A stretch of DNA of 64,000 nucleotides from CAVUPF01 sp963777915 (GCA_963777915.1 CAVZSH010000005.1:682001-746000), one strand, 5' to 3'. Numbered from the stretch's first letter, positions 23,287 through 31,486 are shown. Translations and numbers: made by a program. Notes: a model not told the origin generated them from the letters alone.

Positions 23287-23317
23287 GCCGGGTCTTGCCC
23301 CACAGTTTGCTCCTCGC

Positions 23318-23686
23318 GTGAGGCTGCTGCTCGATGAGATGTACCCGGCCCGCCTGGCGCGAGCACTGCGCGAGCGCGGCCTCGACGCCGAGGGAGTAGA
23401 TGAGCGCCCGCCCCTGCGCGGCCTGGCCGACGAGGAGCTGCTGGCGATCGCCGCTCTCGAGGAGCGGGCGCTGGTCAGCGAGAACGTGGCCGACTTTATG
23501 CGCCTTTACGGCGAGTGGGGGGCCGCCGGGCGCGTCCACGCCGGGATCGTGATCGCTCTCTCCTCGCGCTTCTCGCGTACCCCGGCTGGATATGAGGCGC
23601 TCGCAGCCGCGCTCGCCGCGCTGTGCTCACAGCTGCTTGGGCGCGAGGGGCTCGCCGACGGGGTTCACTTCCTGGCTCGCCCTTGA
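23318..23686 (+). CDS. PIN-like toxin (DUF5615 type)
   Basis: 122 residues from GTG 23318, 31 bp after the antitoxin gene. It begins with VRLLLDEMYPARLARALRERG, the conserved first acidic residue (D) of the PIN fold being in LLLDE; further acidic positions are LADEELLAIA and VSENVADFM. PIN proteins are Mg-dependent RNases; VapC-like members cut tRNA or rRNA. The DUF433/DUF5615 pairing is a recurrent toxin-antitoxin arrangement. Target unknown. Confidence 0.8.
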   Translation: MRLLLDEMYPARLARALRERGLDAEGVDERPPLRGLADEELLAIAALEERALVSENVADFMRLYGEWGAAGRVHAGIVIALSSRFSRTPAGYEALAAALAALCSQLLGREGLADGVHFLARP

Positions 23687-23789
23687 GGGCGGGGAGGGTG
23701 CCGGTTCACCAGATCCCGAGCAGCTTCCCACGCTGGCAAAGGCGCCCACCACGGTGACGGCATCGGCGAAGCGAGGAGTTCGCCGAAAA

Positions 23790-24179
23790 CTAGTACTGGT
23801 GAGAGTTATTCCCGTCTTCGTCGTTGAGTGCGGCAGCGACCTGTGGATGGGTCAGTAGGTAAGACGCGACATCTTCGCGGACGTGGTCAGCCTCGGCTGG
23901 CGGCAGGGCTGTAAGCCGGTCGGCGAAGTCAAGCCGTAGAAGGTCCCTGTGCCCGGGGAGCGCTGCGAGTAGCTCTGCGATCGCGGCGAAGCGAGTATTG
24001 ACTTGCTCTACGAGCTGTGCGATCGCCAGGAACGCGTCGTCGCCAGCGTGTTTCCGGAGAATCAGCATGTTGCGAATCAGCGCCGGGAGGTCCGACGGCG
24101 TGGTGGACTCGAACACGCTCAAGGACCCGAGGCCGGCGATGTCCTCGCCAAGCAACTCCTCCAGGACCGAGCCGATCAT
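23790..24179 (-). CDS. Hypothetical helical protein
   Basis: 129 residues from ATG 24179 (MIGSVLEELLGEDIAG). An upstream ATG at 24215 would take the first codons from the direct repeat at 24200 and is therefore less likely. Helical and rich in Leu/Ala: SDLPALIRNMLILRKHAGDD, then LAIAQLVEQVNTRFAAIAELLAALPGHRDLLRLDF, ending with DEDGNNSHQY. No family recognised. It is transcribed opposite to the two toxin-antitoxin modules. Confidence 0.5.
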   Translation of the reverse strand: MIGSVLEELLGEDIAGLGSLSVFESTTPSDLPALIRNMLILRKHAGDDAFLAIAQLVEQVNTRFAAIAELLAALPGHRDLLRLDFADRLTALPPAEADHVREDVASYLLTHPQVAAALNDEDGNNSHQY

Positions 24180-24199
24180 CGCCAGGGGACCGGAGAACA

Positions 24200-24560
24200 G
24201 GCGTCGCGTCGGCACACACTCAGTCTTCCGGCGTCCCTGAGCGGCTAACTGCCGCTCGCGAGCAGCTCATCGCCGCTGGCACGGGCCGCACGGATCACCG
24301 TCTCGGCCGGCACGTTTGCCTCGACGCCCTCCATCACATGGGCATAATCGTGAGGCAAGTCTGGGGGGGAGTGACCAGTTGCTGGGCGTAGGTGATTGGC
24401 AGCCCTTCCCAGATCAGCAGCGAGGCGAAGGTGTGTGTCGCAGGTCATACGGACGCGCCGAGCTGAGAGCCCGAAGACGCGGCGGAGCCAGTTGCCGTAG
24501 TCGTGCTCGTTCCACGGCTCGCCGTCGGCCCGCGGGAAGACGATGCCGCCTGCCGGACGG
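24200..24560 (+). repeat. Direct repeat, copy B (decayed)
   Basis: Second copy of 21048-21412 at 24200-24560, with small deletions. Starts with the RelE-like toxin's final codons (RVGTHSVFRRP then stop) with no toxin gene in front, and continues into a broken integrase end. The two copies are 3.1 kb apart and bracket the second integrase, one TA module and several small genes. Confidence 0.85.
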
Positions 24561-24570
24561 CAAGATGCCC
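24245..24570 (-). pseudogene. Integrase C-terminal remnant
   Basis: Reading from the stop at 24245 upward, the last 40 codons (TTYAHVM-equivalent HDYAHVMEGVEANVPAETV and RASGDELLASGS) match the integrase of 21093-22232 nearly exactly. The region before that (GIVFPRADGEPWNEHDYGN) matches again but frameshifts break the stretch between them, including the H-x-x-R box. It cannot encode an active recombinase. Ends abruptly next to the stop of the 24573 membrane gene. Confidence 0.85.
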
Positions 24571-24572
24571 GC

Positions 24573-26684
24573 TCAGGGGCAGGAATGAGGATCCAGCGCA
24601 CCCTCGATCCGGTAGGCGTAGACCGTCTGCGGGAAGGCGTGCTCGGTGCGAACTCTTCTCAGCGTCGGATCTTCGCGCACCCATTCACGGAGCGGAAAGC
24701 GCTTCCGTTCGGGCGAGTTGTCCCCGAACTCGGTCATTACAAGGTAGTTGTAGTGGCCGCGGTCGACCAGCGTGCGGAACACGGAGCAACTCGGCGCCAC
24801 CAGGTAGGCGCCGTGTGGACCCGGCTCGCCGATGTATTGGACCCAGTTCGAGGAATCATCGCCTGCAAAGATGCCCTGCACGAAGAAGAGCTCGCCGCCG
24901 CCGGCCAGGGCGATCCGCTGGTCGTGCAGATTGCGTGCCCAGGCGAAGATCTTGACCGGCCCTTCGCCCTCTCGTGCGCGCAATGTCTTGATTGTGTAGT
25001 GACGACGCAAGTAGCGAACCTCCTCTGCGCGGCCGAGGGCCACCGCTGGCACGATCATCGAGACTGCCAGCAGCATCGCGAGCGGCCTGCTGAGTCCCTT
25101 TGCCGATCGCAGCCAGCTGGCGGCGATTGGTGTGAGGACCAGCGCCAGCGCGATGAACAGGGCCCCCGCGAGGAAGCGCGTTTCCCACGTGCCGGTCGAG
25201 GCGACCGTGAGGGTGAAGACGACGCTGAGGAAGGAAAGCGTCACCGCGATCCGCCTGGTGCTTCTGCGCAGCGGTCCTGCCAGCGGAAACAGCGCTAGCG
25301 CCAGCACGACTCCGGGAAGCAGGTAGCGCGTGTTGGTGAGGAAACCGTGAGGTTGCCCCGACGCGCCTGCTGCGGTGAGCGGTGTGAAGACGTAGACCAC
25401 CGCGGTGACGAGGGCGGCGATGCCGAGTGCCTTAAGGATCGGATTGCGCAGCCGGACGATGGCCCAGATCGCGGCCACGAGGGCCATCGCGAGGACCAGT
25501 GGATAGAGCAACCCGAGCGCCTCCCTCAGCTTGGGCAGGAACCAAATCCGGTAGATGCGGGCGTCGAACAGGTAGTGCGCGACACTGAACGGGGCGCGCG
25601 GGTAGAGCGGCATCTGGTTGGGGTGGAGGAGGGAGATCGGCCCGATGCTGTGCACCTGGGGGATCGGATTGCCGCTGTGCGCGAGGTTGCGCAGGTACCA
25701 GTAGCCGCCGGCCAGCAGCTCCGAGCCAAGCAGGGCCGTTGCCTCTGCCGGTCGATCGCCGCGTTTTCGCAGGGCGACCGCGACGAGAGCGACCAGTGTT
25801 GCTGCCGCGACCGGCGCGAGTATCGTCAGCTTGACTGATGCAGCTAGCCCGCCAGCCAGGCCGGCGAGAGCGAGTGGGCCCGGCCCGCCAGCTCGGTACC
25901 CATCGGCGAGCAGGGCGGCGAAGGCGATCAGCAGCGCGATCCCCATCGCGTCATTGCGCGCCTCTCCAGCCTGTGTCAGGAGCAATACCCCCGAATCGAG
26001 GGCGATCGCGGCTGCGACCAGCGTCGCCGGCCCGACCCCGAAGGGTCTGCCGATGCAGTACGCGGCTAGCAATCCGAGGGCCAGCCAGCCGATGTTGATC
26101 AGCGGCGAAAGCCAGTCGCTTTTAAAGAGGATGATGCCGACCGAGCCCAGCAGCTCCGAGCTGGCTGGATAAAACCAGGCGGTGAGCGCCAGCGGGTCGG
26201 TAAAGAGCAGCCCCCAGGTCGAGTGCGACTGGGCGAAGCGCACCGAGAATGGCAGGTGGTACCAGGTCGAATCGCCGCTGAAGATGCCGCGGCCCAGATC
26301 GAGCTGGGAGGGGATGCTCCACTCGCCGACAGCGATCGCGGCGACGATCGCCGCCAAGGCGAGTGCCCAGCCCGGAACTGGTGGGGGCCGCGCCGGCTCG
26401 GCGCCCCTCGGCGCCTTTAGCCGGCCGACCGCAGCCCCGCTGAGGCCCACCGCTACGCATGAGGCGACCATCCAGCCCTCGCGCAGCAGCCCGAAGCTAC
26501 CGATCATCTGCAGCGTGACGATCAACATCGAGAGCGCAAGCACTATCTCAGCGAGTCGAGCCGGTGCGCCCGTGTAGGAAGGTGCGATCCAGCACCGCAA
26601 CCAGTACCCACCGAGCCCGAGTGCTACAAGCATGGCTAGGAGCAACCCCGCGCCTGCCAGGTAGCTGTCGAGGCTTGGGCTCAC
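24573..26684 (-). CDS. Large polytopic membrane protein, glycosyltransferase (GT-C)-like
   Basis: 703 residues, about a dozen transmembrane helices over 1-560 and a soluble tail of about 130 residues. The first large loop has GIFSGDSTWYHLPFSVRFAQ, resembling the Asp-containing loop 1 of GT-C (PMT/ArnT-like) enzymes that use polyprenyl-phosphate sugars; TDPLALTAWFYPASSELLGS follows. Near the end are PSCSVFRTLVDRGHYNYLVM and EDPTLRRVRTEHAFPQTVYAYRI. It may transfer a sugar to cell-wall or protein acceptors outside the membrane; that is inference. Its 3' end abuts the integrase wreck, so the island boundary falls here. Confidence 0.65.
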   Translation of the reverse strand: MSPSLDSYLAGAGLLLAMLVALGLGGYWLRCWIAPSYTGAPARLAEIVLALSMLIVTLQMIGSFGLLREGWMVASCVAVGLSGAAVGRLKAPRGAEPARPPPVPGWALALAAIVAAIAVGEWSIPSQLDLGRGIFSGDSTWYHLPFSVRFAQSHSTWGLLFTDPLALTAWFYPASSELLGSVGIILFKSDWLSPLINIGWLALGLLAAYCIGRPFGVGPATLVAAAIALDSGVLLLTQAGEARNDAMGIALLIAFAALLADGYRAGGPGPLALAGLAGGLAASVKLTILAPVAAATLVALVAVALRKRGDRPAEATALLGSELLAGGYWYLRNLAHSGNPIPQVHSIGPISLLHPNQMPLYPRAPFSVAHYLFDARIYRIWFLPKLREALGLLYPLVLAMALVAAIWAIVRLRNPILKALGIAALVTAVVYVFTPLTAAGASGQPHGFLTNTRYLLPGVVLALALFPLAGPLRRSTRRIAVTLSFLSVVFTLTVASTGTWETRFLAGALFIALALVLTPIAASWLRSAKGLSRPLAMLLAVSMIVPAVALGRAEEVRYLRRHYTIKTLRAREGEGPVKIFAWARNLHDQRIALAGGGELFFVQGIFAGDDSSNWVQYIGEPGPHGAYLVAPSCSVFRTLVDRGHYNYLVMTEFGDNSPERKRFPLREWVREDPTLRRVRTEHAFPQTVYAYRIEGALDPHSCP

Positions 26685-26917
26685 GGCTGCCGCATGTGAA
26701 GCCGGCCGCGCATGGGGGAAATGCTAGCTCCGCTAGGTGCTAGGGCGCCGCCGGGTCTCTTGCCTGGGCTGGTCTGGACGGGCAGAGAAGCTTTGCTTGT
26801 CCCGGCCCGAATCTGATCAAGAGCAAGTCGAGGGCGTCCGACCGCGTTTGGATCGGGCTGCGTCAACAACTGAGCACGGTCCGGCGGTTAAGACCTCAGG
26901 GCGCCACATCCGTCGGA

Positions 26918-27583
26918 TCAGCGAGTGTGGTCGTGGCCGCGAACGGTTCGCCAGGAGTCCCGAGTGATCTTGAGGATCATTGCGGTTATCGCGAGGCCGA
27001 TCAGGGGATCGGCGATTGGCAATCCGAGTGCGACGAAGGCGGCGGTGGCGACGACAGCGAGACTGACGTAGGAGTCGGCGTGGGCGTGGTTGCCGTCGGC
27101 GATCAGCGCTGGGCTGTCGAGCCGGCGCCCAGCACGGGTGCGAATCCCTGCCGCCGCCCAATTACCAGCGAAGCCAATCAGCCCTGCCAGGGCCAGGGCG
27201 GGCAGATGGGTTGGGGTCTGAGGATGAATCAGCCGGGAGATCGCCTCCAACCCAGCGACGCAGGCCGAAAAGAAGATCGTGGCAACGACGAAGAGGCCAG
27301 CCCAACGCTCGGCGCGCGCGGAGCGCAGCAGGAAGGCGATGGCGAGTGGGATTGCAGTGCCTGCATCTCCGAAGTTGTGAATCAGGTCGGCCAGCAGCGC
27401 GATACTGCCGCTGGCGACGAAGATGACTGTCTGAGCGCAGGCCGCGAGCCCCAGCACCGCAAGAGAGAGTCCGACTGCCACCAACCCCTCCCGCGAGCGT
27501 TTGATGCTCTCGTCGACGAGGCCGTGGGAATGCCCCTGGCCGTTATGGCGATGGTCGCCCTCGTGCTCAAGCGATTGGTGCAA
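26918..27583 (-). CDS. Cation diffusion facilitator (short form)
   Basis: 221 residues from ATG 27583. A His-rich N-terminus (EHEGDHRHNGQGHSHG) precedes six transmembrane segments. The divalent-metal site is visible: LLADLIHNFGD in helix 2 (H-x3-D) and ADGNHAHADSYVSL in helix 5 (H-x3-D). This HD-HD type suggests Zn/Cd/Co export by proton antiport. The protein ends soon after helix 6 (RGHDHTR), without the roughly 80-residue cytoplasmic domain of YiiP-like members, so it belongs to the short CDF class. Opposite strand to the DUF2630 gene just downstream of its start. Confidence 0.88.
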   Translation of the reverse strand: MHQSLEHEGDHRHNGQGHSHGLVDESIKRSREGLVAVGLSLAVLGLAACAQTVIFVASGSIALLADLIHNFGDAGTAIPLAIAFLLRSARAERWAGLFVVATIFFSACVAGLEAISRLIHPQTPTHLPALALAGLIGFAGNWAAAGIRTRAGRRLDSPALIADGNHAHADSYVSLAVVATAAFVALGLPIADPLIGLAITAMILKITRDSWRTVRGHDHTR

Positions 27584-27611
27584 GGCAACGGGCTACTCTA
27601 TGACCGTCACC

Positions 27612-27854
27612 ATGGATGACCGACAAGTCCTCAATCGGATCGACGAGCTGGTACAGGAAGAGGAGAGCCTCCTCGGCCGGCACGAGGGTGAGGGCCTGAG
27701 CAAGGAGGAGCACGACCGTCTCACCCAACTCAAAATCCAGCTCGACGAGGCGTGGGACTTCCTCCGCCAGCGCCGCGCCCTTCGCCAGTACGGCTTCGAT
27801 CCCGAGGACGCCAGCCTCCGTGGCCCCGACACGGTCGAGGGCTACGAGGCCTGA
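27612..27854 (+). CDS. DUF2630 family protein
   Basis: 80 residues from ATG 27612 (MDDRQVLNRIDELVQEEE); ATG 27600 is in frame and possible. A highly charged two-helix protein: EEESLLGRHEGEGLSKEEHD, then LTQLKIQLDEAWDFLRQRRALRQYGFDPEDA. This is the DUF2630 pattern, a small protein found widely in actinobacteria and of unknown function. Divergent from the CDF gene (28 bp), followed 29 bp later by tRNA-Cys. Confidence 0.85.
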   Translation: MDDRQVLNRIDELVQEEESLLGRHEGEGLSKEEHDRLTQLKIQLDEAWDFLRQRRALRQYGFDPEDASLRGPDTVEGYEA

Positions 27855-27883
27855 GACCCCCGCTACGCTTCACCGCGCCTCTC

Positions 27884-27954
27884 GGCGCCTTGGCGGAGTG
27901 GTTACGCAGCGGCCTGCAAAGCCGTTTACACCGGTTCGATTCCGGTAGGCGCCT
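27884..27954 (+). tRNA. tRNA-Cys (anticodon GCA)
   Basis: Acceptor GGCGCCT/AGGCGCC (27947-27953), discriminator T27954; anticodon loop CTGCAAA between GCGGC and GCCGT, giving GCA; T arm CCGG-TTCGATT-CCGG. 71 nt. No repeat of its 3' end was found nearby, so unlike tRNA-Gly and tRNA-Val it shows no integration scar. Confidence 0.95.
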
Positions 27955-28292
27955 CTGGCTTTAGCAAGCGATATGTGGCTTGTTGAAGCGGTTTGAGTGG
28001 TCCTTTCAAGAGGCTCCTCGAATCTGGCTGATCCGGTCGTAACCGGTTATGTCCTGGCATGACTGGCCCATTTGTGGCCATGGCGGCGACGATCCGGGCC
28101 GCTGACTAGCCTCGCCCGCCTTGAATCCTTTTCCCTCGATGAAGGCAAAGCGGCTGCTGGCGGTCCTCGAACGGAAGTCGCTGGTACTCAGAAATTCCAA
28201 AATCGCTGGTGGAAGCAGGCTCGCCAGCTCGAGGAGCCGGTGACGGGGTGGCACGACCGAGGTAGCGGCGCTCCAGGCGAGATGATGCGCGC
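27955..28292. other. 338-bp stretch without a clear gene
   Basis: No open frame here has recognisable content or a ribosome site. A 34-codon frame at 28139 (MKAKRLLAVLERKSLVLRNS) vaguely recalls the N-terminus of HicA-type toxins, but it loses similarity after 20 codons and is not annotated. The segment should hold the promoter of the HAD gene at 28293; I could not identify it. Confidence 0.5.
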
Positions 28293-29168
28293 ATGACCGA
28301 GCCCGCGCTCTACATCTGCGACCTGGACGGGACGCTGCTGCGCTCGGATGCGACCCTCAGCGACTTTGCGCGTGACGGTCTCAACCGGTTGATCGACTCC
28401 GGGGTCTACCTGACCGTTGCCAGCGCCCGCGGCACGGCGGGAATGCGCTCCCTACTGGCCGGAGTTCGACTGCAGATCCCGGTGATCGAGCTAAACGGCG
28501 CATTCATCTCCGAGATGCAGAGCGGCCGCCACCTCGCCAGCAGCGTTCTCTCTGAGCTGGACGCCTGCGCCGCGCTGGAGGCGATTCTCTTGACCGGGGT
28601 GGACCCGGTCATCTCGACCTGGGACGGCCGCCGCGATCGAGTCCACTTTGGAAGCCGCACGAACGATTCGATCAGCTGGTACGTGGAGGAGAAGCGCAGA
28701 CACCGCGACCCGCGGCTAACGCCCTGCGACGACCTCGTGGCGATCGCCAAGACAGAGGCGGTGGCGCAGATCACCACATTCACCCCGGACCGCGAAGCCG
28801 CTGTGTTGAGTGAGTGGCTCCGGAGCTCGATCGGTGCCGGAGCGACGGTGCACAGTTCTGGCAACGTGTATCGACCGGGATGGTCTGAAATAACGATCCA
28901 GAACCGGGCCGCCGAGAAGGGGACCGCGGTTCCGGCCCTGCTCGATGCTTGCGACATTCCCGATGCCGAGGTCATCGCGTGCGGCGACCACCTCAATGAC
29001 CTCGGTTTGTTCGCCGCTGCGACGCACAGCATCGCCCCGGCAAATGCCCACCCGACCGTGCTGGAGATTGCCACGGAGGTCGTTGGCTCGAACGACGAAG
29101 ACGGGATCGTGCGGCACCTGCTCGACCGTCATTGCATCCTTGGTCACGATTCGGGGTGCGTTGAATGA
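28293..29168 (+). CDS. Cof-type HAD-IIB phosphatase
   Basis: 291 residues from ATG 28293. All HAD motifs are present: DLDGTLL (nucleophile D10, D12), the motif-II residue in LTVASARGTAGM, Lys in NRAAEKGTAVPAL and the acid pair in ACGDHLNDLGLFAAA. The cap domain between motifs II and III is the IIB type. These enzymes remove phosphate from sugar phosphates, nucleotides or cofactor intermediates; the substrate here is not known. The gene stands alone, with about 100 bp before the cyclase promoter downstream. Confidence 0.92.
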   Translation: MTEPALYICDLDGTLLRSDATLSDFARDGLNRLIDSGVYLTVASARGTAGMRSLLAGVRLQIPVIELNGAFISEMQSGRHLASSVLSELDACAALEAILLTGVDPVISTWDGRRDRVHFGSRTNDSISWYVEEKRRHRDPRLTPCDDLVAIAKTEAVAQITTFTPDREAAVLSEWLRSSIGAGATVHSSGNVYRPGWSEITIQNRAAEKGTAVPALLDACDIPDAEVIACGDHLNDLGLFAAATHSIAPANAHPTVLEIATEVVGSNDEDGIVRHLLDRHCILGHDSGCVE

Positions 29169-29217
29169 GAGCAGCATGTTGCGGGCGCCGATGGCCCTGG
29201 CCGGAGAGAAGTGGCCC

Positions 29218-29263
29218 TTGACTTCGTAAGGCTTTCGATATAGATTCGTAACGACTTCGTAAG
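29218..29263 (+). promoter_or_regulatory. Promoter of the cyclase/PadR cluster with three TTCGTAA boxes
   Basis: TTGACT (29218-29223), 17-bp spacer, TAGATT (29241-29246). TTCGTAA occurs three times at 29223, 29245 and 29256, i.e. 22 and 11 bp apart, so all on one face of the helix. The first touches the -35 and the last lie just behind the -10. A repressor binding side by side on these repeats, perhaps the PadR protein of the next gene, would block initiation. Confidence 0.6.
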
Positions 29264-29269
29264 TAATCG

Positions 29270-30190
29270 ATGGAATCTCGGATGCCAAGAACTGCTCATC
29301 ACCCTCGCGAAATCCTTCTGGCTCTGCTGGCAATCTTTTCGGGGCGCCCCCTTGATCGCACAGAGGCCGTTGCAGACCTGCGAGCGCACGGCAGCGGCGG
29401 TTATCCCTCATCGAAGGCCGTCGAGATCGCCATTGAGGCTCTGCTGGCCGAAGGCCTGATCGAGCGCCAAGTAGATGCCCTTCGAATCGTCTACCGAACG
29501 ACAGCGACCGGGGCAAAGACGCTCGAAGATCAGGCCGAGGCGTGGACTGGAGAGCAGGCATGGCCTTCCTCTCGGTTGCGGCCGCGGTTCCCCGCCTGGG
29601 CCGGCCGCAAGACGCAGACACGCAGCTTCATGTTCACCGACGCTGTCGGCTCGACCGCGCTACTCGATCGCCTCGGCGAGGAGGTGGCATATGAGTTGCG
29701 CGGACGCCACTTCGCGCGGCTGCGGGCGGCGATCGGCACCCACGTCGGGCATGAGGTCAAGAGCCTTGGCGATGGCTTGATGGTCGCCTTCCAGAGCGCC
29801 CACGCAGCAGCCGAATGTGCCGTGACCATGCAACGCTCGGCAGCCCGCTTCGGCGATTCAATGGGCCTCAGGGTCGGGATCGACGCGGGCGAGGCTAGGC
29901 GCGATGGGGAGGACTACTTCGGTAGGCCGGTGATAGTCGCAAGGCGACTGTGCGACCTTGCCGATGCTGGCCAGATCCTCGTATCGAGGTCTGCGGTCGA
30001 GCTGATCGACGAGCCCGGCGCCCATCGGTTCGAGCCGATCGGCTCGCTGGCGCTCAAGGGGCTAGACGATCCTGTCAGCGCAAGCAGGCTGCGCTGGGAG
30101 ACAGCCACATCCTCGCCACAAGAGTCACTCATGGGTGCTCGCCAGGAAAGGCCTTACTCCGACTTGCTGCCGGTGGGAGCAGCGCTCTAG
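29270..30190 (+). CDS. Class III nucleotidyl cyclase domain protein with N-terminal winged helix
   Basis: 306 residues from ATG 29270. Residues 12-90 look like a PadR/MarR-type winged helix (REILLALLAIFSGRPLDR ... EIAIEALLAEGLIERQV). Residues 115-280 form a class III cyclase domain: metal Asp D124 (MFTDAVGSTALL) and D168 (VKSLGDGLMVAF) are present, and R225 (ARRL) occupies the transition-state Arg position. The Asn that normally precedes it by four residues is replaced (RPVIVARR), so activity may be low or lost. This Y-F-G-x-P-V type is common in actinobacteria. First gene of a cluster with a PadR regulator. Confidence 0.82.
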   Translation: MESRMPRTAHHPREILLALLAIFSGRPLDRTEAVADLRAHGSGGYPSSKAVEIAIEALLAEGLIERQVDALRIVYRTTATGAKTLEDQAEAWTGEQAWPSSRLRPRFPAWAGRKTQTRSFMFTDAVGSTALLDRLGEEVAYELRGRHFARLRAAIGTHVGHEVKSLGDGLMVAFQSAHAAAECAVTMQRSAARFGDSMGLRVGIDAGEARRDGEDYFGRPVIVARRLCDLADAGQILVSRSAVELIDEPGAHRFEPIGSLALKGLDDPVSASRLRWETATSSPQESLMGARQERPYSDLLPVGAAL

Positions 30191-30205
30191 AGGAGCGCGT
30201 TTGCA

Positions 30206-30667
30206 TTGTCGAGAAGATTCTTCAACCACGGCGAGCTCCCGCTAGTGCTGCTTGCGCTCCTCTCCGAACGCGAGAGGCACGGTTATGAGGTGATGGCTGA
30301 GCTCAGCCGTCTGTTCAAACCTCACTACCGCCCTTCTCCCGGCAGCGTTTACCCCGCGCTCGCTGCCCTTGAGACCGAGGCGCTGATCGAGGGAAGGCCA
30401 CGCGGCGATAAGACCACCTATCGCACGACCGTGGCCGGTGACCAAGCGCTCGCGGAGCACCGCGACCTCCTGGCTGCGGTTGAGCTGCGCACCGGCGCGC
30501 GATTTGGCAGCACCGACTCGATTGGTCCCTTGTTGGCGCGTTTCAGTGCGCGCCTGGCCCCACTCTCGGGCCGAGTTGATCCCAAAAGCGTGGCGACCGT
30601 GCTTGAGCGCGCGGCCGCTGAGATCGAGAGTCTCAATGGACTCTCCCCAGTGAAAGAGACAGACTGA
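30206..30667 (+). CDS. PadR-family transcriptional regulator
   Basis: 153 residues from TTG 30206, 15 bp after the cyclase gene, with AGGAG near 30191. The PadR winged helix is clear: ELPLVLLALLSERERHGYEVMAEL, then PSPGSVYPALAALETEALIEGR and KTTYRTTVAGDQALAEH. The C-terminal 60 residues form the dimerisation helix. PadR proteins repress, and usually release DNA on binding a small molecule. Being transcribed with its neighbours, it may control the promoter at 29218. The stop overlaps the next gene (ATGA). Confidence 0.9.
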   Translation: MSRRFFNHGELPLVLLALLSERERHGYEVMAELSRLFKPHYRPSPGSVYPALAALETEALIEGRPRGDKTTYRTTVAGDQALAEHRDLLAAVELRTGARFGSTDSIGPLLARFSARLAPLSGRVDPKSVATVLERAAAEIESLNGLSPVKETD

Positions 30668-30942
30668 TGAGCGATGCTTTCGAGCGCGCCGTAGAGCGAG
30701 TTGAGGTTGAGTCCAGACGCCACCGCCACGACAGATGGGCGCGCACTCACCGCAAGGGATTCCGCATCCATGCGACGGTGTTCGTCGCTGTCCAGATCCT
30801 GCTCGTCGTCATTTGGGCCGCGGTGTGGCAGCTAGGGGGGAGCTCATATCCGTGGTTTCTTTGGGCGCTGTTCGGCTGGGGAATAGGACTCGCTGCCCAC
30901 TATGTAGCGGTCCGGGGATCACTCAGGAAGGATGGAGTGTGA
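30667..30942 (+). CDS. 2TM-domain membrane protein
   Basis: 91 residues from ATG 30667, overlapping the PadR stop by 1 bp. A charged helix (RVEVESRRHRHDRWARTHRKGF) precedes two membrane segments: FRIHATVFVAVQILLVVIWAAVW and SSYPWFLWALFGWGIGLAAHYV, then a short basic end. This is the 2TM domain often found next to PadR regulators and sensor kinases. It may be the target or sensor of the PadR gene. Confidence 0.85.
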   Translation: MSDAFERAVERVEVESRRHRHDRWARTHRKGFRIHATVFVAVQILLVVIWAAVWQLGGSSYPWFLWALFGWGIGLAAHYVAVRGSLRKDGV

Positions 30943-30944
30943 GG

Positions 30945-31379
30945 ATGCGCAGGAAGTCGCCAAGGCAGCCATCACCACCGCCCGTCGATGGCCTGGTTGT
31001 CTCCGGGCTAACCGAGCTGGCGGTCGGTGCGCTAACCGGCTGGCTCTATGCACTGGCAATTGCCGATCCGGAAAAAGCAAAGGCTCTGGGGATCCGATCG
31101 GTGCCGCGATTGCGCCAGTGGCATCTCGATCTAATCGCGCTCGGAGGCTTGACGGTACTTACCGGTACGGCGCTTCCGGATCTACCCTCCCGGGTGAAGT
31201 TGCCGCTTGGCATTGGAGCCTGGACTAACGCGATGTCCTTTGCTGTCCTCATGTTTGACCCGCCGGCCAAAGACAAGCCGCTCTACCGCGGCGCGGTCGG
31301 GGGCTCGTTCATCCTTACCTCCACGGGTTTCGTCGGAGCGGCTCGGGAGGGCTTCAAGCGCTGGCGGCAAAGCAGATGA
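30945..31379 (+). CDS. Hypothetical membrane protein
   Basis: 144 residues from ATG 30945, seven bases after GGAG; GTG 30939 is a second choice overlapping the previous stop. Hydrophobic stretches are LTELAVGALTGWLYALAIA, DLIALGGLTVLTGTALP, GAWTNAMSFAVLMF and GGSFILTSTGFVGAA, so probably four membrane segments. No family recognised. It is the last gene of the 29.2-31.4 kb cluster, all on one strand with overlaps. Confidence 0.65.
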   Translation: MRRKSPRQPSPPPVDGLVVSGLTELAVGALTGWLYALAIADPEKAKALGIRSVPRLRQWHLDLIALGGLTVLTGTALPDLPSRVKLPLGIGAWTNAMSFAVLMFDPPAKDKPLYRGAVGGSFILTSTGFVGAAREGFKRWRQSR

Positions 31380-31438
31380 AGACGTAGGGCGCCAGGCTAG
31401 TATCCACGGTGTCTCGACGAGTGGGTATCCAGACAGAC

Positions 31439-31486
31439 TCAGCAGCTCCGACAGCGTCGCGAGGGCGCTGCTATGCGTGCGCGATG
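31439..31486 (-). repeat. Inverted repeat arm (partner 32749-32796)
   Basis: 48 bp, 43 of which match 32749-32796 in the opposite orientation. It contains the last codons (IAHA, stop) of a monooxygenase-like gene remnant and its 3' flank. Confidence 0.75.

Noticed and set aside
28139..28243. HicA-like 34-codon frame
   Set aside because: Only about ten codons look like HicA; Gly-Ser-His core is missing and no HicB follows.
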